NCBI RefSeq assembly: GCF_011601275.1
Contig: NZ_JAAOLY010000020.1
Coordinates: forward strand, 1 to 64,000
Direction of reading: 5' to 3'
Length of the DNA: 64,000 bases
DNA from: Janthinobacterium lividum
Lineage (GTDB): Bacteria; Pseudomonadota; Gammaproteobacteria; Burkholderiales; Burkholderiaceae_D
Below are positions 1 to 8,046 of the stretch, piece after piece. Position 1 is the first letter of the stretch; every line of letters starts with the position of its first letter. The position numbers were made by a program, and so were the translations under genes. Below the pieces are notes generated by a model, which worked only from the letters and a program-made list of their open reading frames with translations, had not been told where the DNA came from and made no database searches.

Positions 1-64
1 CGTGAAACAACTTTGCGCCGATGATAGTGCTGCAACCAGTGTGAAAGTAGGTTATCGTCAGGCT
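1..64 (+). rRNA. rrf: 5S ribosomal RNA, 3' part (gene begins before the window)
   Basis: The first bases match the 3' half of bacterial 5S rRNA: GTGAAAC, then GCGCCGATGATAGTG, then GTGTGAAAGTAGG and a closing GTCAGGCT, in the same order and spacing as in E. coli 5S. The 5' half is outside the window. A rho-independent terminator follows 17 bases later. The 3' end is set by comparison with the usual ...CAGGC end and could be off by one or two bases. Confidence 0.92.
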
Positions 65-81
65 TGTTATTCGCAGTAGAG

Positions 82-114
82 AAAAACCCCGCCAGCAATG
101 GTGGGGTTTTTTTT
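82..114 (+). terminator. Rho-independent terminator of the rRNA operon
   Basis: The stem ACCCCGCC / GGTGGGGT (one G-T wobble) has a six-base loop and is flanked by an A run before and eight T after it. It sits just behind the 5S gene, so it ends the rRNA transcript. Confidence 0.9.
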
Positions 115-147
115 CGTCTGGTGGTTTTGTCTGGCGCCGGTGGTGGC

Positions 148-240
148 GTCGGCTTACGCGCGCAGCGCTAAGCCGACCTACGTTTATTGGATGGCGGTAG
201 GTCGGATTAGCGTAGCGCGTAATCCGAGAACACTGTTGGC
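148..240. repeat. REP-like palindrome pair (BIME-like)
   Basis: There are two head-to-head hairpins. The first is GTCGGCTTA (148-156) paired with TAAGCCGAC (169-177). The second is TCGGATTA (202-209) paired with TAATCCGA (220-227). The bases between them, CCGACCTAC (174-182) and GTAGGTCGG (197-205), are also inverted copies of each other. The second hairpin and the following ACACTGTTGGC recur at 59450-59514, and the hairpin alone recurs at 33883-33920. The layout is that of REP/BIME intergenic repeats. It lies between the rRNA terminator and the 3' end of uraH. Confidence 0.75.
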
Positions 241-249
241 ATCGCGGGA

Positions 250-603
250 TCAGCTACCGCGGTAAGTGGAATACGACCACGGCGATACCACTAGCGGCAC
301 GTGATAATTTTCATCCGTATGCGCGATGCCGAAGGACAGAGTGACCAGGTCGATGAAGCGGGGCGAGGGCAATTCCACCCCTTGGGCGGCGAAATAGTCG
401 CCTGCGTTGAACACCAGTTCATATTGGCCCGCCTTCATGCTGTCGCCCTCAAGCAATGGCGTGCTGCAGCGGCCGTCGCTATTGGTCATATCCATCTTCA
501 ATAACACTTTGCCTTCCGGCGCGACTGAAAACAGGGCCACCTTGACGCCGGCTCCCGGCTTGCCGTGGGCGATATCGAGTACATGCGTGCTGAGTTTTCC
601 CAT
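250..603 (-). CDS. uraH: 5-hydroxyisourate hydrolase (transthyretin-like)
   Basis: This 117-residue protein has the transthyretin-related fold and the hallmark C-terminal tetrapeptide YRGS (114-117). It also has the family's early STHVLD segment (His7), an arginine in DGRC, and the NYHVPLVVSP segment (His101). HIU hydrolase opens 5-hydroxyisourate, the product of urate oxidation, to OHCU, the substrate of UraD. There is no signal peptide, so it should be cytoplasmic. An AGGA-type ribosome site lies about eight bases before the ATG. It is divergent from puuE across 121 bases. The partner urate oxidase (puuD) and UraD domain are about 53 kb away in this window, so the urate pathway is split between two loci. 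Confidence 0.95.
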   Translation of the reverse strand: MGKLSTHVLDIAHGKPGAGVKVALFSVAPEGKVLLKMDMTNSDGRCSTPLLEGDSMKAGQYELVFNAGDYFAAQGVELPSPRFIDLVTLSFGIAHTDENYHVPLVVSPWSYSTYRGS

Positions 604-671
604 TTGCTATCCTGTATATAGGGTGAGTGAATGTGCTTATCGTGCAAATCATATACCGGCGACTGCGCCTA

Positions 672-693
672 GCTATATGATTGGGCATATAGC
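672..693. promoter_or_regulatory. Candidate operator between uraH and puuE
   Basis: The dyad is GCTATAT (672-678), eight bases, ATATAGC (687-693), in the middle of the divergent uraH/puuE promoter region. The right half belongs to GCATATAG, a string found again at 1717-1724 in front of xdhA. Position and symmetry suggest a repressor or activator site for urate genes. The regulator is not identifiable from sequence. Confidence 0.35.
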
Positions 694-724
694 CAACATT
701 GTCCTCCTATAGGCGCGCCTCCGC

Positions 725-1678
725 ATGAACAATTACGAACATTATCCACGCGACTTGATCGGCTATGGCCGTACGCCCCCCCATCCGCAATGGCCGGGAA
801 AGGCCCGCATCGCCCTGCAATTTGTCCTCAATTACGAGGAAGGGGCGGAAAACAGCGTATTGCATGGCGATCCCGCATCGGAAACGTTTTTATCGGAGAT
901 GATCGGCGCGGCCGCTTTTCCCGCGCGCCACCTGAGCATGGAGTCGATTTACGAATATGGTTCACGCGCCGGCTTATGGCGCTTGCTGCGCATGTTCGAG
1001 GAGCGGCTCCTGCCGTTGACGGTGTTTGGCGTATCGATGGCATTGAAACGCAATCCGGAAGCGGTGGCTGCATTCCAGCAACTGGGGCATGAAATCGCCT
1101 GCCATGGCTTGCGCTGGATTTCCTATCAAAACATGGATGAAGCAACGGAACGCGAACACATGCGCGAAGCCGTGCAGATCATCCGCGAATTGACGGGGTC
1201 CGCCCCGCAAGGCTGGTACACGGGGCGCGATTCGCCGAATACGCGCAAACTGGTGGTCGAACATGGCGGTTTCCGCTATGACGCCGATTATTATGGCGAC
1301 GACCTGCCATTCTGGGACAAGGTCGCGTACACGGATGCCGCCGGCATGCCGGCGGTGCAGCCGCAACTGATCGTGCCTTACACCCTGGATACGAACGACA
1401 TGCGCTTTGCCGCGATGCAGGGCTTTAATTCTGGCACGCAGTTTTTCGATTACCTGAAGGATGCCTTCGACGTGCTGTACGCGGAAGGCGATCCGGACGG
1501 CTTGAATCAGCCGAAGATGTTGTCCGTAGGCCTGCATTGCCGCCTGGTTGGACGGCCTGGCCGTGCGGCCGCACTGGCGCGCTTCCTCGACTATGTGCAG
1601 GGTCATGAGCAAGTGTGGATCACGCGCCGCATCGATATTGCCGAACATTGGCATGCGACGCATCCGTTCCAGGAGTGA
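725..1678 (+). CDS. puuE: Allantoinase, polysaccharide-deacetylase type (PuuE)
   Basis: The 317-residue protein has a NodB-like polysaccharide-deacetylase fold and begins with the YPRDLIGYGRTPPHPQWPG stretch typical of PuuE. PuuE enzymes hydrolyse allantoin to allantoate and are unrelated to the metal-dependent AllB allantoinases. Length fits the family (about 300-330). The start is the first ATG after the intergenic dyad; the ribosome site is weak. It is followed after 99 bases by xdhA, with its own probable promoter. Its product is the substrate of the AllC half of the fusion at 53095-54849. Function is inferred from family resemblance and the urate-gene context. Confidence 0.9.
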   Translation: MNNYEHYPRDLIGYGRTPPHPQWPGKARIALQFVLNYEEGAENSVLHGDPASETFLSEMIGAAAFPARHLSMESIYEYGSRAGLWRLLRMFEERLLPLTVFGVSMALKRNPEAVAAFQQLGHEIACHGLRWISYQNMDEATEREHMREAVQIIRELTGSAPQGWYTGRDSPNTRKLVVEHGGFRYDADYYGDDLPFWDKVAYTDAAGMPAVQPQLIVPYTLDTNDMRFAAMQGFNSGTQFFDYLKDAFDVLYAEGDPDGLNQPKMLSVGLHCRLVGRPGRAAALARFLDYVQGHEQVWITRRIDIAEHWHATHPFQE

Positions 1679-1716
1679 GTTCTATTGAGATGGGATGATA
1701 AGTAAAATCAGTCTTT

Positions 1717-1757
1717 GCATATAGTTGTCCCGTATGCCGGTGTTAATCTCCTATACT
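1717..1757 (+). promoter_or_regulatory. Probable xdhA promoter region with dyad
   Basis: A good -10 box, TATACT (1752-1757), lies 20 bases before the xdhA ATG. No -35 stands out at ideal spacing; TTGTCC (1725-1730) is 21 bases away. The dyad GCATA (1717-1721), 11 bases, TATGC (1733-1737) overlaps the -35 zone. That position would suit an activator or repressor and would explain a poor -35. Confidence 0.4.
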
Positions 1758-1777
1758 GGGACTATACCGAGGCCAGC

Positions 1778-3244
1778 ATGTCAGAACCGATCCGCTTTTA
1801 CTACCGTGGTGCCGTACAGGAAGTACGCGACTCCGCCCCTACGCAGACTGTGTTGCAGCACCTGCGCGAGGATTTGCATTGCACGGGTACCAAGGAAGGT
1901 TGCGCCGAGGGCGATTGCGGCGCCTGCACGGTGGTCATCGGCAGCCTGGTCGACGGCCAGGTCGAGATGAAGGCCGTCAACGCTTGCATCCAGCTCACGC
2001 CCACCCTCGATGGCAAGGCCCTGTTTTCCGTGGAAGACTTACAGCAGCCCGATGGCGCCCTGCACCCGGTGCAGCAGGCGATGGTTGAATGCCACGGTTC
2101 CCAATGCGGTTTTTGCACGCCCGGATTTGTCATGTCCTTGTGGGGTATGTATCTGGAGAAAAACGGCGAGATGCCCACGCGCTGTGAAATCGACGACACG
2201 CTGTCGGGCAATCTGTGCCGCTGCACGGGCTACCGGCCCATCATCGATGCGGCCAGACGCATGGGCGAACTGCCACATGTGGCATTTGACCGCGATGCGT
2301 TGCGAGTGCAATTGCAGGCGCTGCAGCGCGGCAGCGTGACCACGTATGAACATGGCGGCCAGCACTTCCACGCGCCCCGCACTATTGAGGAACTGGTGGC
2401 GCTGCGCGCGAAAAAGCCGCAAGCGTGCATGCTGGCCGGCTCTACCGACGTGGGTTTGTGGGTGACCAAGCAACTGCGCGACCTGGGCGACATCATTTAT
2501 CTGGGCAACGTGGCCGCACTGAAAAGCATCGCCGTGAACGATGGCAAGCTGCAGATTGGCGCCGGTGCCAGCCTCAACGATGCTTATGCTGCACTGTGCC
2601 AGCATTATCCCGATGAGCTGTCGGAACTGTGGCAGCGCTTTGCTTCCTTGCCAATCCGCAACGCGGGTACTTTGGGCGGCAATGTGGCCAATGGCTCACC
2701 GATCGGCGACTCGATGCCGTGGCTGATTGCGCTGGGCAGCGAGATCGTGCTGCGTGGACCTGCTGGCCAGCGCATTATGCCGCTGGAAAACTTCTATCTG
2801 GGTTACCAAAAGAAAGACCTGCAGCCCGGTGAATTCGTCGAAGCCTTACGCGTGCCCTTGCCGCGTGCCGACGTTCATTTCCGCACGTATAAACTGGCCA
2901 AGCGCTTCGACCAGGACATCTCGGCCGTGTGCGCCGCGTTTGCCTTTGAACTCGAGGGCGAGCGCATCATCGATGCGCGCATCGCCTTTGGCGGCATGGC
3001 AGCCACGCCGCAGCGCGCCGCGCAAACGGAAGCATTCTTGCGGGGACAGGCGTGGAATGAGGATAACCTCGTCATTGCCATGCGTTTGCTGGCCGACGAT
3101 TACGCGCCCTTGTCTGATGTGCGCGCGTCGAACACGTATCGAATGACGACGGCACAGAACCTGCTGCACCGCTTCTGGCTGGAAACACGCCCTGGTGCGC
3201 CGCTGTTGCGCACTGCCGTCAACGCTTACGCTTGCCGCGCCTGA
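1778..3244 (+). CDS. xdhA: Xanthine dehydrogenase small subunit (2Fe-2S / FAD)
   Basis: This is the iron-sulfur and FAD subunit of the XdhAB xanthine dehydrogenase, which oxidises hypoxanthine and xanthine to urate with NAD+. With the chosen start the protein is 488 residues. The plant-type [2Fe-2S] ligands are Cys42, Cys47, Cys50 and Cys70. The second cluster uses Cys110, Cys113, Cys147 and Cys149 (CGFC and CRCTGY). A FAD-binding half and a CO-dehydrogenase flavoprotein C-terminal domain follow. An in-frame ATG 63 bases upstream is rejected because it lies upstream of the -10 box and adds 21 residues with no family counterpart. xdhB follows after 10 bases. Confidence 0.95.
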   Translation: MSEPIRFYYRGAVQEVRDSAPTQTVLQHLREDLHCTGTKEGCAEGDCGACTVVIGSLVDGQVEMKAVNACIQLTPTLDGKALFSVEDLQQPDGALHPVQQAMVECHGSQCGFCTPGFVMSLWGMYLEKNGEMPTRCEIDDTLSGNLCRCTGYRPIIDAARRMGELPHVAFDRDALRVQLQALQRGSVTTYEHGGQHFHAPRTIEELVALRAKKPQACMLAGSTDVGLWVTKQLRDLGDIIYLGNVAALKSIAVNDGKLQIGAGASLNDAYAALCQHYPDELSELWQRFASLPIRNAGTLGGNVANGSPIGDSMPWLIALGSEIVLRGPAGQRIMPLENFYLGYQKKDLQPGEFVEALRVPLPRADVHFRTYKLAKRFDQDISAVCAAFAFELEGERIIDARIAFGGMAATPQRAAQTEAFLRGQAWNEDNLVIAMRLLADDYAPLSDVRASNTYRMTTAQNLLHRFWLETRPGAPLLRTAVNAYACRA

Positions 3245-3254
3245 AAGGACCAGC

Positions 3255-5600
3255 ATGAACCATCCTGCCACGCCCGAATTGCAAGAAGCCACCTGGGCCG
3301 CCGTGGGCAAGCCCAGCCCCCATGAATCGGCGCAATTGCATGTGCTGGGGCAAGCCACGTACACGGACGATATCGCAGAGCTGCAAGGCACCTTGCACGC
3401 GGCGCTGGGCTTGTCGCAAAAGCCCCACGCACGCATCACGGCCATGGACCTGTCCGCCGTGCGCGCTGCTGCCGGTGTTGTCGCCGTCTATACGGCACAT
3501 GACATTCCCGGCACCAATGATTGCGGCCCCATCATCCATGACGACCCCATCTTGGCTGCGGAACTGGTGCAATACGTGGGCCAGCCTATCTTCATCGTGG
3601 TGGCTGATACGCATGACCATGCGCGCCGCGCCGCTCGCCTGGCGCAGGTGTCGTATGAGGAATTACCCGCGATCATGACGCCGCAAGCGGCCAAGGCCGC
3701 TCAATCGTACGTGCTGCCGCCGATGCAGCTGACACGTGGCAACTACCAGGCCGCGTTCGAGGGCGCGCCGCACGTGGTCAAGGGCCAGCTGTATGTGGGC
3801 GGGCAGGAACAGTTTTATCTGGAAGGACAGATTTCCTACGCCATCCCGAAAGAAGCGCAGGGTATGCTGGTGCTGTGTTCGACCCAGCATCCGAGCGAGA
3901 TGCAGCACGTGGTGGCGCATGCGCTGGGCGTGCATTCGCACAACATTACCGTCGAATGCCGGCGCATGGGCGGCGGTTTTGGCGGCAAGGAATCGCAGTC
4001 GGCCCTGTGGGCGGCGGCCGCATCGATTGCGGCGGCGAAACTGAAGCGCCCCGTGAAACTTCGCGCCGACCGCGACGACGACATGCTGGTGACGGGCAAG
4101 CGCCACTGTTTTTATTATGAATACGAAGTGGGCTACGACGATGAAGGCCGTATCCTTGCCGCCAAGGTCGACATGACCACGCGCGCCGGATACTCGGCCG
4201 ACTTGTCCGGCCCCGTCGCCACGCGCGCCGTCTGCCATTTCGACAACACCTATTACCTGCCCGACGTGGATATCCGCGCCGCCTGCGGCAAGACGAATAC
4301 GCAGTCGAACACGGCTTTCCGCGGCTTCGGCGGGCCGCAGGGCGCCATTGCCATCGAGTACGTGATTGATGAAATCGCCCGCCATTTGCAACGCGATGCG
4401 CTCGATATTCGCCTGCTCAATTTCTACGGGCGCAACGATGTAGAAGGACGCAACGTCACGCCGTATGGCCAGAAAATCGTCGACAACGTCATTCATGAAC
4501 TCGTCGCCGAACTGGAAGCGAGCAGCGACTACCGCGCGCGCCGCCGCGCCATCGATGCGTTCAACGAAGCCAGCCCCATCTTGAAGAAGGGCCTGGCGTT
4601 CACGCCGCTGAAATTCGGCATCGCCTTCAACGTCACGCATTTGAACCAGGCTGGTGCGCTAGTCCACGTGTACGTGGATGGCTCCGTGCTGGTCAACCAT
4701 GGCGGCACGGAAATGGGGCAGGGCATCAATACCAAGGTCATGCAAGTGGTGGCGCACGAACTGGGCCTGGACCTGGACAAGGTGCGCGCCACGGCCACCG
4801 ATACGAGCAAGGTGGCGAACACGTCGGCCACGGCGGCCTCCACAGGCGCCGACCTGAACGGCAAGGCGGCGCAGGATGCGGCGCGCCAGATCCGTGAACG
4901 CCTGGCCGAGTACGCGGTCAAACTGTACGGCAGCGAAATGGATGCTGTGCGCTTCTTCGACAACCATATCCACGTGAATGGTCACGCCGTGCCATTCCCC
5001 GAGCTGGTGCAGAAGGCGTATCTGGCCCGTGTGCAATTGTGGTCGGATGGTTTTTATGCCACGCCCGGTTTATCGTGGGATGCGAAGACGATGACAGGCC
5101 ATCCGTTTTCCTACTATGCGTATGGCGCGGCCGTGGCCGAAGTGGTGGTCGATACCCTGACGGGCGAATGGAAATTGCTGCGCGCGGACGCCTTGTACGA
5201 CGCTGGCCAATCGCTCAATCCCGCGATTGATCTGGGCCAGGTGGAAGGCGCATTTATCCAGGGCATGGGCTGGCTGACGACGGAGCAGCTGTGGTGGAAT
5301 GCGGCGGGCAAGCTGATGACGCATGCTCCATCGACCTATAAAATTCCCGGCATTTCCGATTGCCCGGAAGACTTCCGTGTGAACCTGTTCCAGAACCGCA
5401 ACGTGGAAGACAGCATCCACCGTTCCAAAGCCGTGGGCGAGCCGCCGCTGCTGTTGCCGTTTTCCGTCTTTTTTGCCATCCGCGACGCCATTTCCAGCGT
5501 GGGCCATCACACCGTGCAGCCACCGCTCAATGCGCCCGCCACCAGCGAGGAAATCCTCAAGGCGATCATGGCCGTGCAAGCGGCGCATGCCGGCGCATAG
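3255..5600 (+). CDS. xdhB: Xanthine dehydrogenase molybdenum-binding subunit
   Basis: This 781-residue large subunit binds the molybdopterin cofactor and the purine substrate. Visible family motifs are GGGFGGKE (Mo-pterin contact), FRGFGGPQG (substrate arginine loop), EMGQGINTK, and VGEPPLLLP. Glu729 in that last motif matches the catalytic base glutamate of bacterial and mammalian enzymes. The start ATG at 3255 follows an AAAGGA ribosome site placed just after the xdhA stop; an upstream in-frame ATG inside xdhA is rejected. The order xdhA-xdhB-xdhC is the usual one, and the three genes are spaced 10 and 9 bases apart, so they form one operon. Confidence 0.96.
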   Translation: MNHPATPELQEATWAAVGKPSPHESAQLHVLGQATYTDDIAELQGTLHAALGLSQKPHARITAMDLSAVRAAAGVVAVYTAHDIPGTNDCGPIIHDDPILAAELVQYVGQPIFIVVADTHDHARRAARLAQVSYEELPAIMTPQAAKAAQSYVLPPMQLTRGNYQAAFEGAPHVVKGQLYVGGQEQFYLEGQISYAIPKEAQGMLVLCSTQHPSEMQHVVAHALGVHSHNITVECRRMGGGFGGKESQSALWAAAASIAAAKLKRPVKLRADRDDDMLVTGKRHCFYYEYEVGYDDEGRILAAKVDMTTRAGYSADLSGPVATRAVCHFDNTYYLPDVDIRAACGKTNTQSNTAFRGFGGPQGAIAIEYVIDEIARHLQRDALDIRLLNFYGRNDVEGRNVTPYGQKIVDNVIHELVAELEASSDYRARRRAIDAFNEASPILKKGLAFTPLKFGIAFNVTHLNQAGALVHVYVDGSVLVNHGGTEMGQGINTKVMQVVAHELGLDLDKVRATATDTSKVANTSATAASTGADLNGKAAQDAARQIRERLAEYAVKLYGSEMDAVRFFDNHIHVNGHAVPFPELVQKAYLARVQLWSDGFYATPGLSWDAKTMTGHPFSYYAYGAAVAEVVVDTLTGEWKLLRADALYDAGQSLNPAIDLGQVEGAFIQGMGWLTTEQLWWNAAGKLMTHAPSTYKIPGISDCPEDFRVNLFQNRNVEDSIHRSKAVGEPPLLLPFSVFFAIRDAISSVGHHTVQPPLNAPATSEEILKAIMAVQAAHAGA

Positions 5601-5609
5601 GAGCAGAAG

Positions 5610-6677
5610 ATGAGCGAATGGCTGACAGCGATGGACGACGACACGCAGGCATCCGTGCTGGTGACGGTCGCCCTGGTCGAAGGTTCCGGTCCGCGCGAGG
5701 CGGGCGCGAAGATGCGCGTCAGTCTCGATGGCCAAGTCGATACCATCGGTGGTGGCCACCTGGAATTGCGCGCCGTGGAAATTGCCAAGACCATGCTGGC
5801 CACGAGCGATACCCATGCGCGGCTCGAGCGTTTCGCGCTGGGGCCCAGTCTCGGGCAATGCTGTGGTGGTGTCGTCCACCTGGCGTTCGAGTATATCGAT
5901 GCCAGCCTGAATGCGTTACTGGCCGCCTTGCGCAAACGCCGCCAGCAAGACAGCTGGCGGTTGACGGCGCTCGACGGCGAACCTGCCTCGGCCCTGTTCG
6001 ACGCTGCCGGTAGCTTGATCGCCGGCACTGGCGAACAGGCGCCTGACACGTTTTTGCGCGAGCGCGCAACCCATGTCGCTCAGGATAGCCAAGGGCGGCG
6101 CTGGCTGGTCGACCCTTGCCTGGCGCCGCGCGCGCACCTGACCTTGTTCGGCGCCGGCCACGTGGGCGCCGCCATCGTGCGTGCGCTGGCCCACTTGCCC
6201 TGCAATATCACCTGGGTCGATGAGCGCGAAGACATGTTTCCCGCGCAACTACCTGATAATGTACGCATCGCCGCCACCGATACGCCCGAGGAATTTGTCG
6301 CCATGGCGCCACCCAGTGGCAGTTTTCTCGTCATGACGCACAGCCATGCGCTCGATCAACGCTTGACGCAAGCCATCATGGAGCGCGAGGATGCGGGCTG
6401 GTTCGGGCTGATCGGTTCGCACACGAAACGCAAGCAGTTCGAGCACCGCCTGCAGGCGCGCGGCGTGCCGGACGAGCGCATTGCCGCCATGGTGTGCCCG
6501 ATCGGCATGCCTGGTATCCGCAACAAGGCGCCGGCCGTGATCGCCGCGTCCGTTGCCTGTCAATTACTGATGGTGTGGGAAGAGGCGGCCGCTGCCGCCC
6601 TGGCCGCACCTCTGCGGCTGGCCTCTGCCAGCGCGCCACCGCGACGCCCAACACGCGCCGCCATTCACCCGTTATAG
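5610..6677 (+). CDS. xdhC: XdhC, molybdenum cofactor insertion/sulfuration factor
   Basis: XdhC binds molybdopterin and delivers the sulfurated cofactor to XdhB; it is not part of the finished enzyme. The 355-residue protein has the XdhC/CoxI N-terminal domain (EGSGPREAGAKM near the start) and a Rossmann-like C-terminal domain with LTLFGAGHVGAAIVRAL. GLIGSHTKRKQF and CPIGMPGI are conserved late motifs. GGAG lies before the ATG. It sits between xdhB and guaD, 9 bases from each, supporting a single xdhABC-guaD transcript. Confidence 0.94.
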   Translation: MSEWLTAMDDDTQASVLVTVALVEGSGPREAGAKMRVSLDGQVDTIGGGHLELRAVEIAKTMLATSDTHARLERFALGPSLGQCCGGVVHLAFEYIDASLNALLAALRKRRQQDSWRLTALDGEPASALFDAAGSLIAGTGEQAPDTFLRERATHVAQDSQGRRWLVDPCLAPRAHLTLFGAGHVGAAIVRALAHLPCNITWVDEREDMFPAQLPDNVRIAATDTPEEFVAMAPPSGSFLVMTHSHALDQRLTQAIMEREDAGWFGLIGSHTKRKQFEHRLQARGVPDERIAAMVCPIGMPGIRNKAPAVIAASVACQLLMVWEEAAAAALAAPLRLASASAPPRRPTRAAIHPL

Positions 6678-6686
6678 AAAGAAGTC

Positions 6687-8003
6687 ATGCCGATTGTTCC
6701 TGCCACATTGCAAGCTTACCGAGCCAGCTTGCTGCACTTCCACGCCGATCCCGCCTTCAGCGAGGAGGCGCATGCCTGGCATGCGGATGGCTTGCTGATC
6801 GTGGCCGATGGCAAGGTCGTGGCAGCCGGCGATTACGCGCAACTGCAGGCGACCTTGCCGCCTGACACGCAGATTGTCGATTACCGCGGCAAGCTGATCG
6901 TGCCCGGTTTCATCGATACGCACTTGCACTTCCCGCAGACGGAAATGATCGCCTCGCCCGCGCCGGGTTTGCTGCCATGGCTGGAAACGTACACTTTTCC
7001 CGCCGAGCGCGCGTTTGAGAATCCCGAGCATGCGCGCAACGTGGCCGAGTTTTTCCTCGACGAACTGCTGCGCTGCGGCACCACTACGGCGATGGTGTAT
7101 GGCAGCGTGCATCCGCAATCGGTCGATGCCTTCTTTGGTGCCAGCGAGGCGCGCGGCTTGCGCATGGTGGCGGGCAAGGTCATGATGGACCGCAATTGCC
7201 CTGAGTTCCTGCGCGATACGGCCGAGTCAGGCGCGCGCGAAAGCGAAGAGCTGATCCAGCGCTGGCACAAGCACGGCCGCTCGCTGTACGCGATCACACC
7301 GCGTTTCGTGCCGACGTCGACGAATGAACAGATGCATCTGGCGGGCGAGCTGGCGCGCGCCTACCCGGATACGTATCTGCAAACCCACGTGTCGGAAAAC
7401 GAGGATGAATGCCGCTGGGTACGCGAACTGCATCCGCAGGCGCGCAGCTACCTCGATGTGTATGACCACTACGGCATGCTGCGCCCGCGCGCCATGTTCG
7501 GCCATTGCATCTGGCTCGATGAGCGCGACCGCGCGCGCATGGCGGAAACGTCGTCGGCGGCCGCCATTTGTCCTACGTCCAACCTGTTCCTCGGTAGCGG
7601 CTTGTTCGATTTCGAGCGGGCCGACGCGGCGAAAGTGCTGCTGTCGCTGGCCACCGATGTGGGCGGCGGCACCTCGTTCTCAATGTTGCAAACAATGAAC
7701 GAAGCCTATAAAGTAGCACGCTTGAAAGGCAGCTATCTGCCCGCCTTGCGCATGTTTTACCTGGCGACTCTGGGCGCGGCGCGCGCCATGCAGCTGGAAG
7801 GCACTCTGGGCAATTTCACGGCAGGCACAGAAGCGGACTTCATCGTGCTCGACAAGCAATCGACGCCGCTCCTCGAGCGCCGCACGGCTGGCTGTCAAAG
7901 CCTGGAGGAATTGCTGTTTGCCTTTGCGCTGTTGGGCGACGACCGCGCCGTGGCCGCCACCTATTCGGGCGGGCAATGCGTGCATGTGCGGGGGCAGGGC
8001 TGA
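6687..8003 (+). CDS. guaD: Guanine deaminase
   Basis: GuaD converts guanine to xanthine, feeding the upstream xanthine dehydrogenase. The 438-residue amidohydrolase carries the metal-binding HLH pair (His79, His81, in DTHLHFPQ), the later HVSENEDE and GHCIWL histidines, and a metal-site aspartate in LATDVGGG. The guanine-deaminase substrate segment PGLLPWLETYTFPAE is clear. The start is the ATG preceded by an AGAAAGAAG-like site. It is co-oriented with xdhC (9 bases) and followed after 43 bases by the adenosine deaminase-like gene. Together they channel guanine and adenosine nitrogen into the urate route. Confidence 0.95.
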   Translation: MPIVPATLQAYRASLLHFHADPAFSEEAHAWHADGLLIVADGKVVAAGDYAQLQATLPPDTQIVDYRGKLIVPGFIDTHLHFPQTEMIASPAPGLLPWLETYTFPAERAFENPEHARNVAEFFLDELLRCGTTTAMVYGSVHPQSVDAFFGASEARGLRMVAGKVMMDRNCPEFLRDTAESGARESEELIQRWHKHGRSLYAITPRFVPTSTNEQMHLAGELARAYPDTYLQTHVSENEDECRWVRELHPQARSYLDVYDHYGMLRPRAMFGHCIWLDERDRARMAETSSAAAICPTSNLFLGSGLFDFERADAAKVLLSLATDVGGGTSFSMLQTMNEAYKVARLKGSYLPALRMFYLATLGAARAMQLEGTLGNFTAGTEADFIVLDKQSTPLLERRTAGCQSLEELLFAFALLGDDRAVAATYSGGQCVHVRGQG

Positions 8004-8046
8004 CCTACCCGTTGTTCAACACGAATTATCCTGAGCGAGAACGCGA

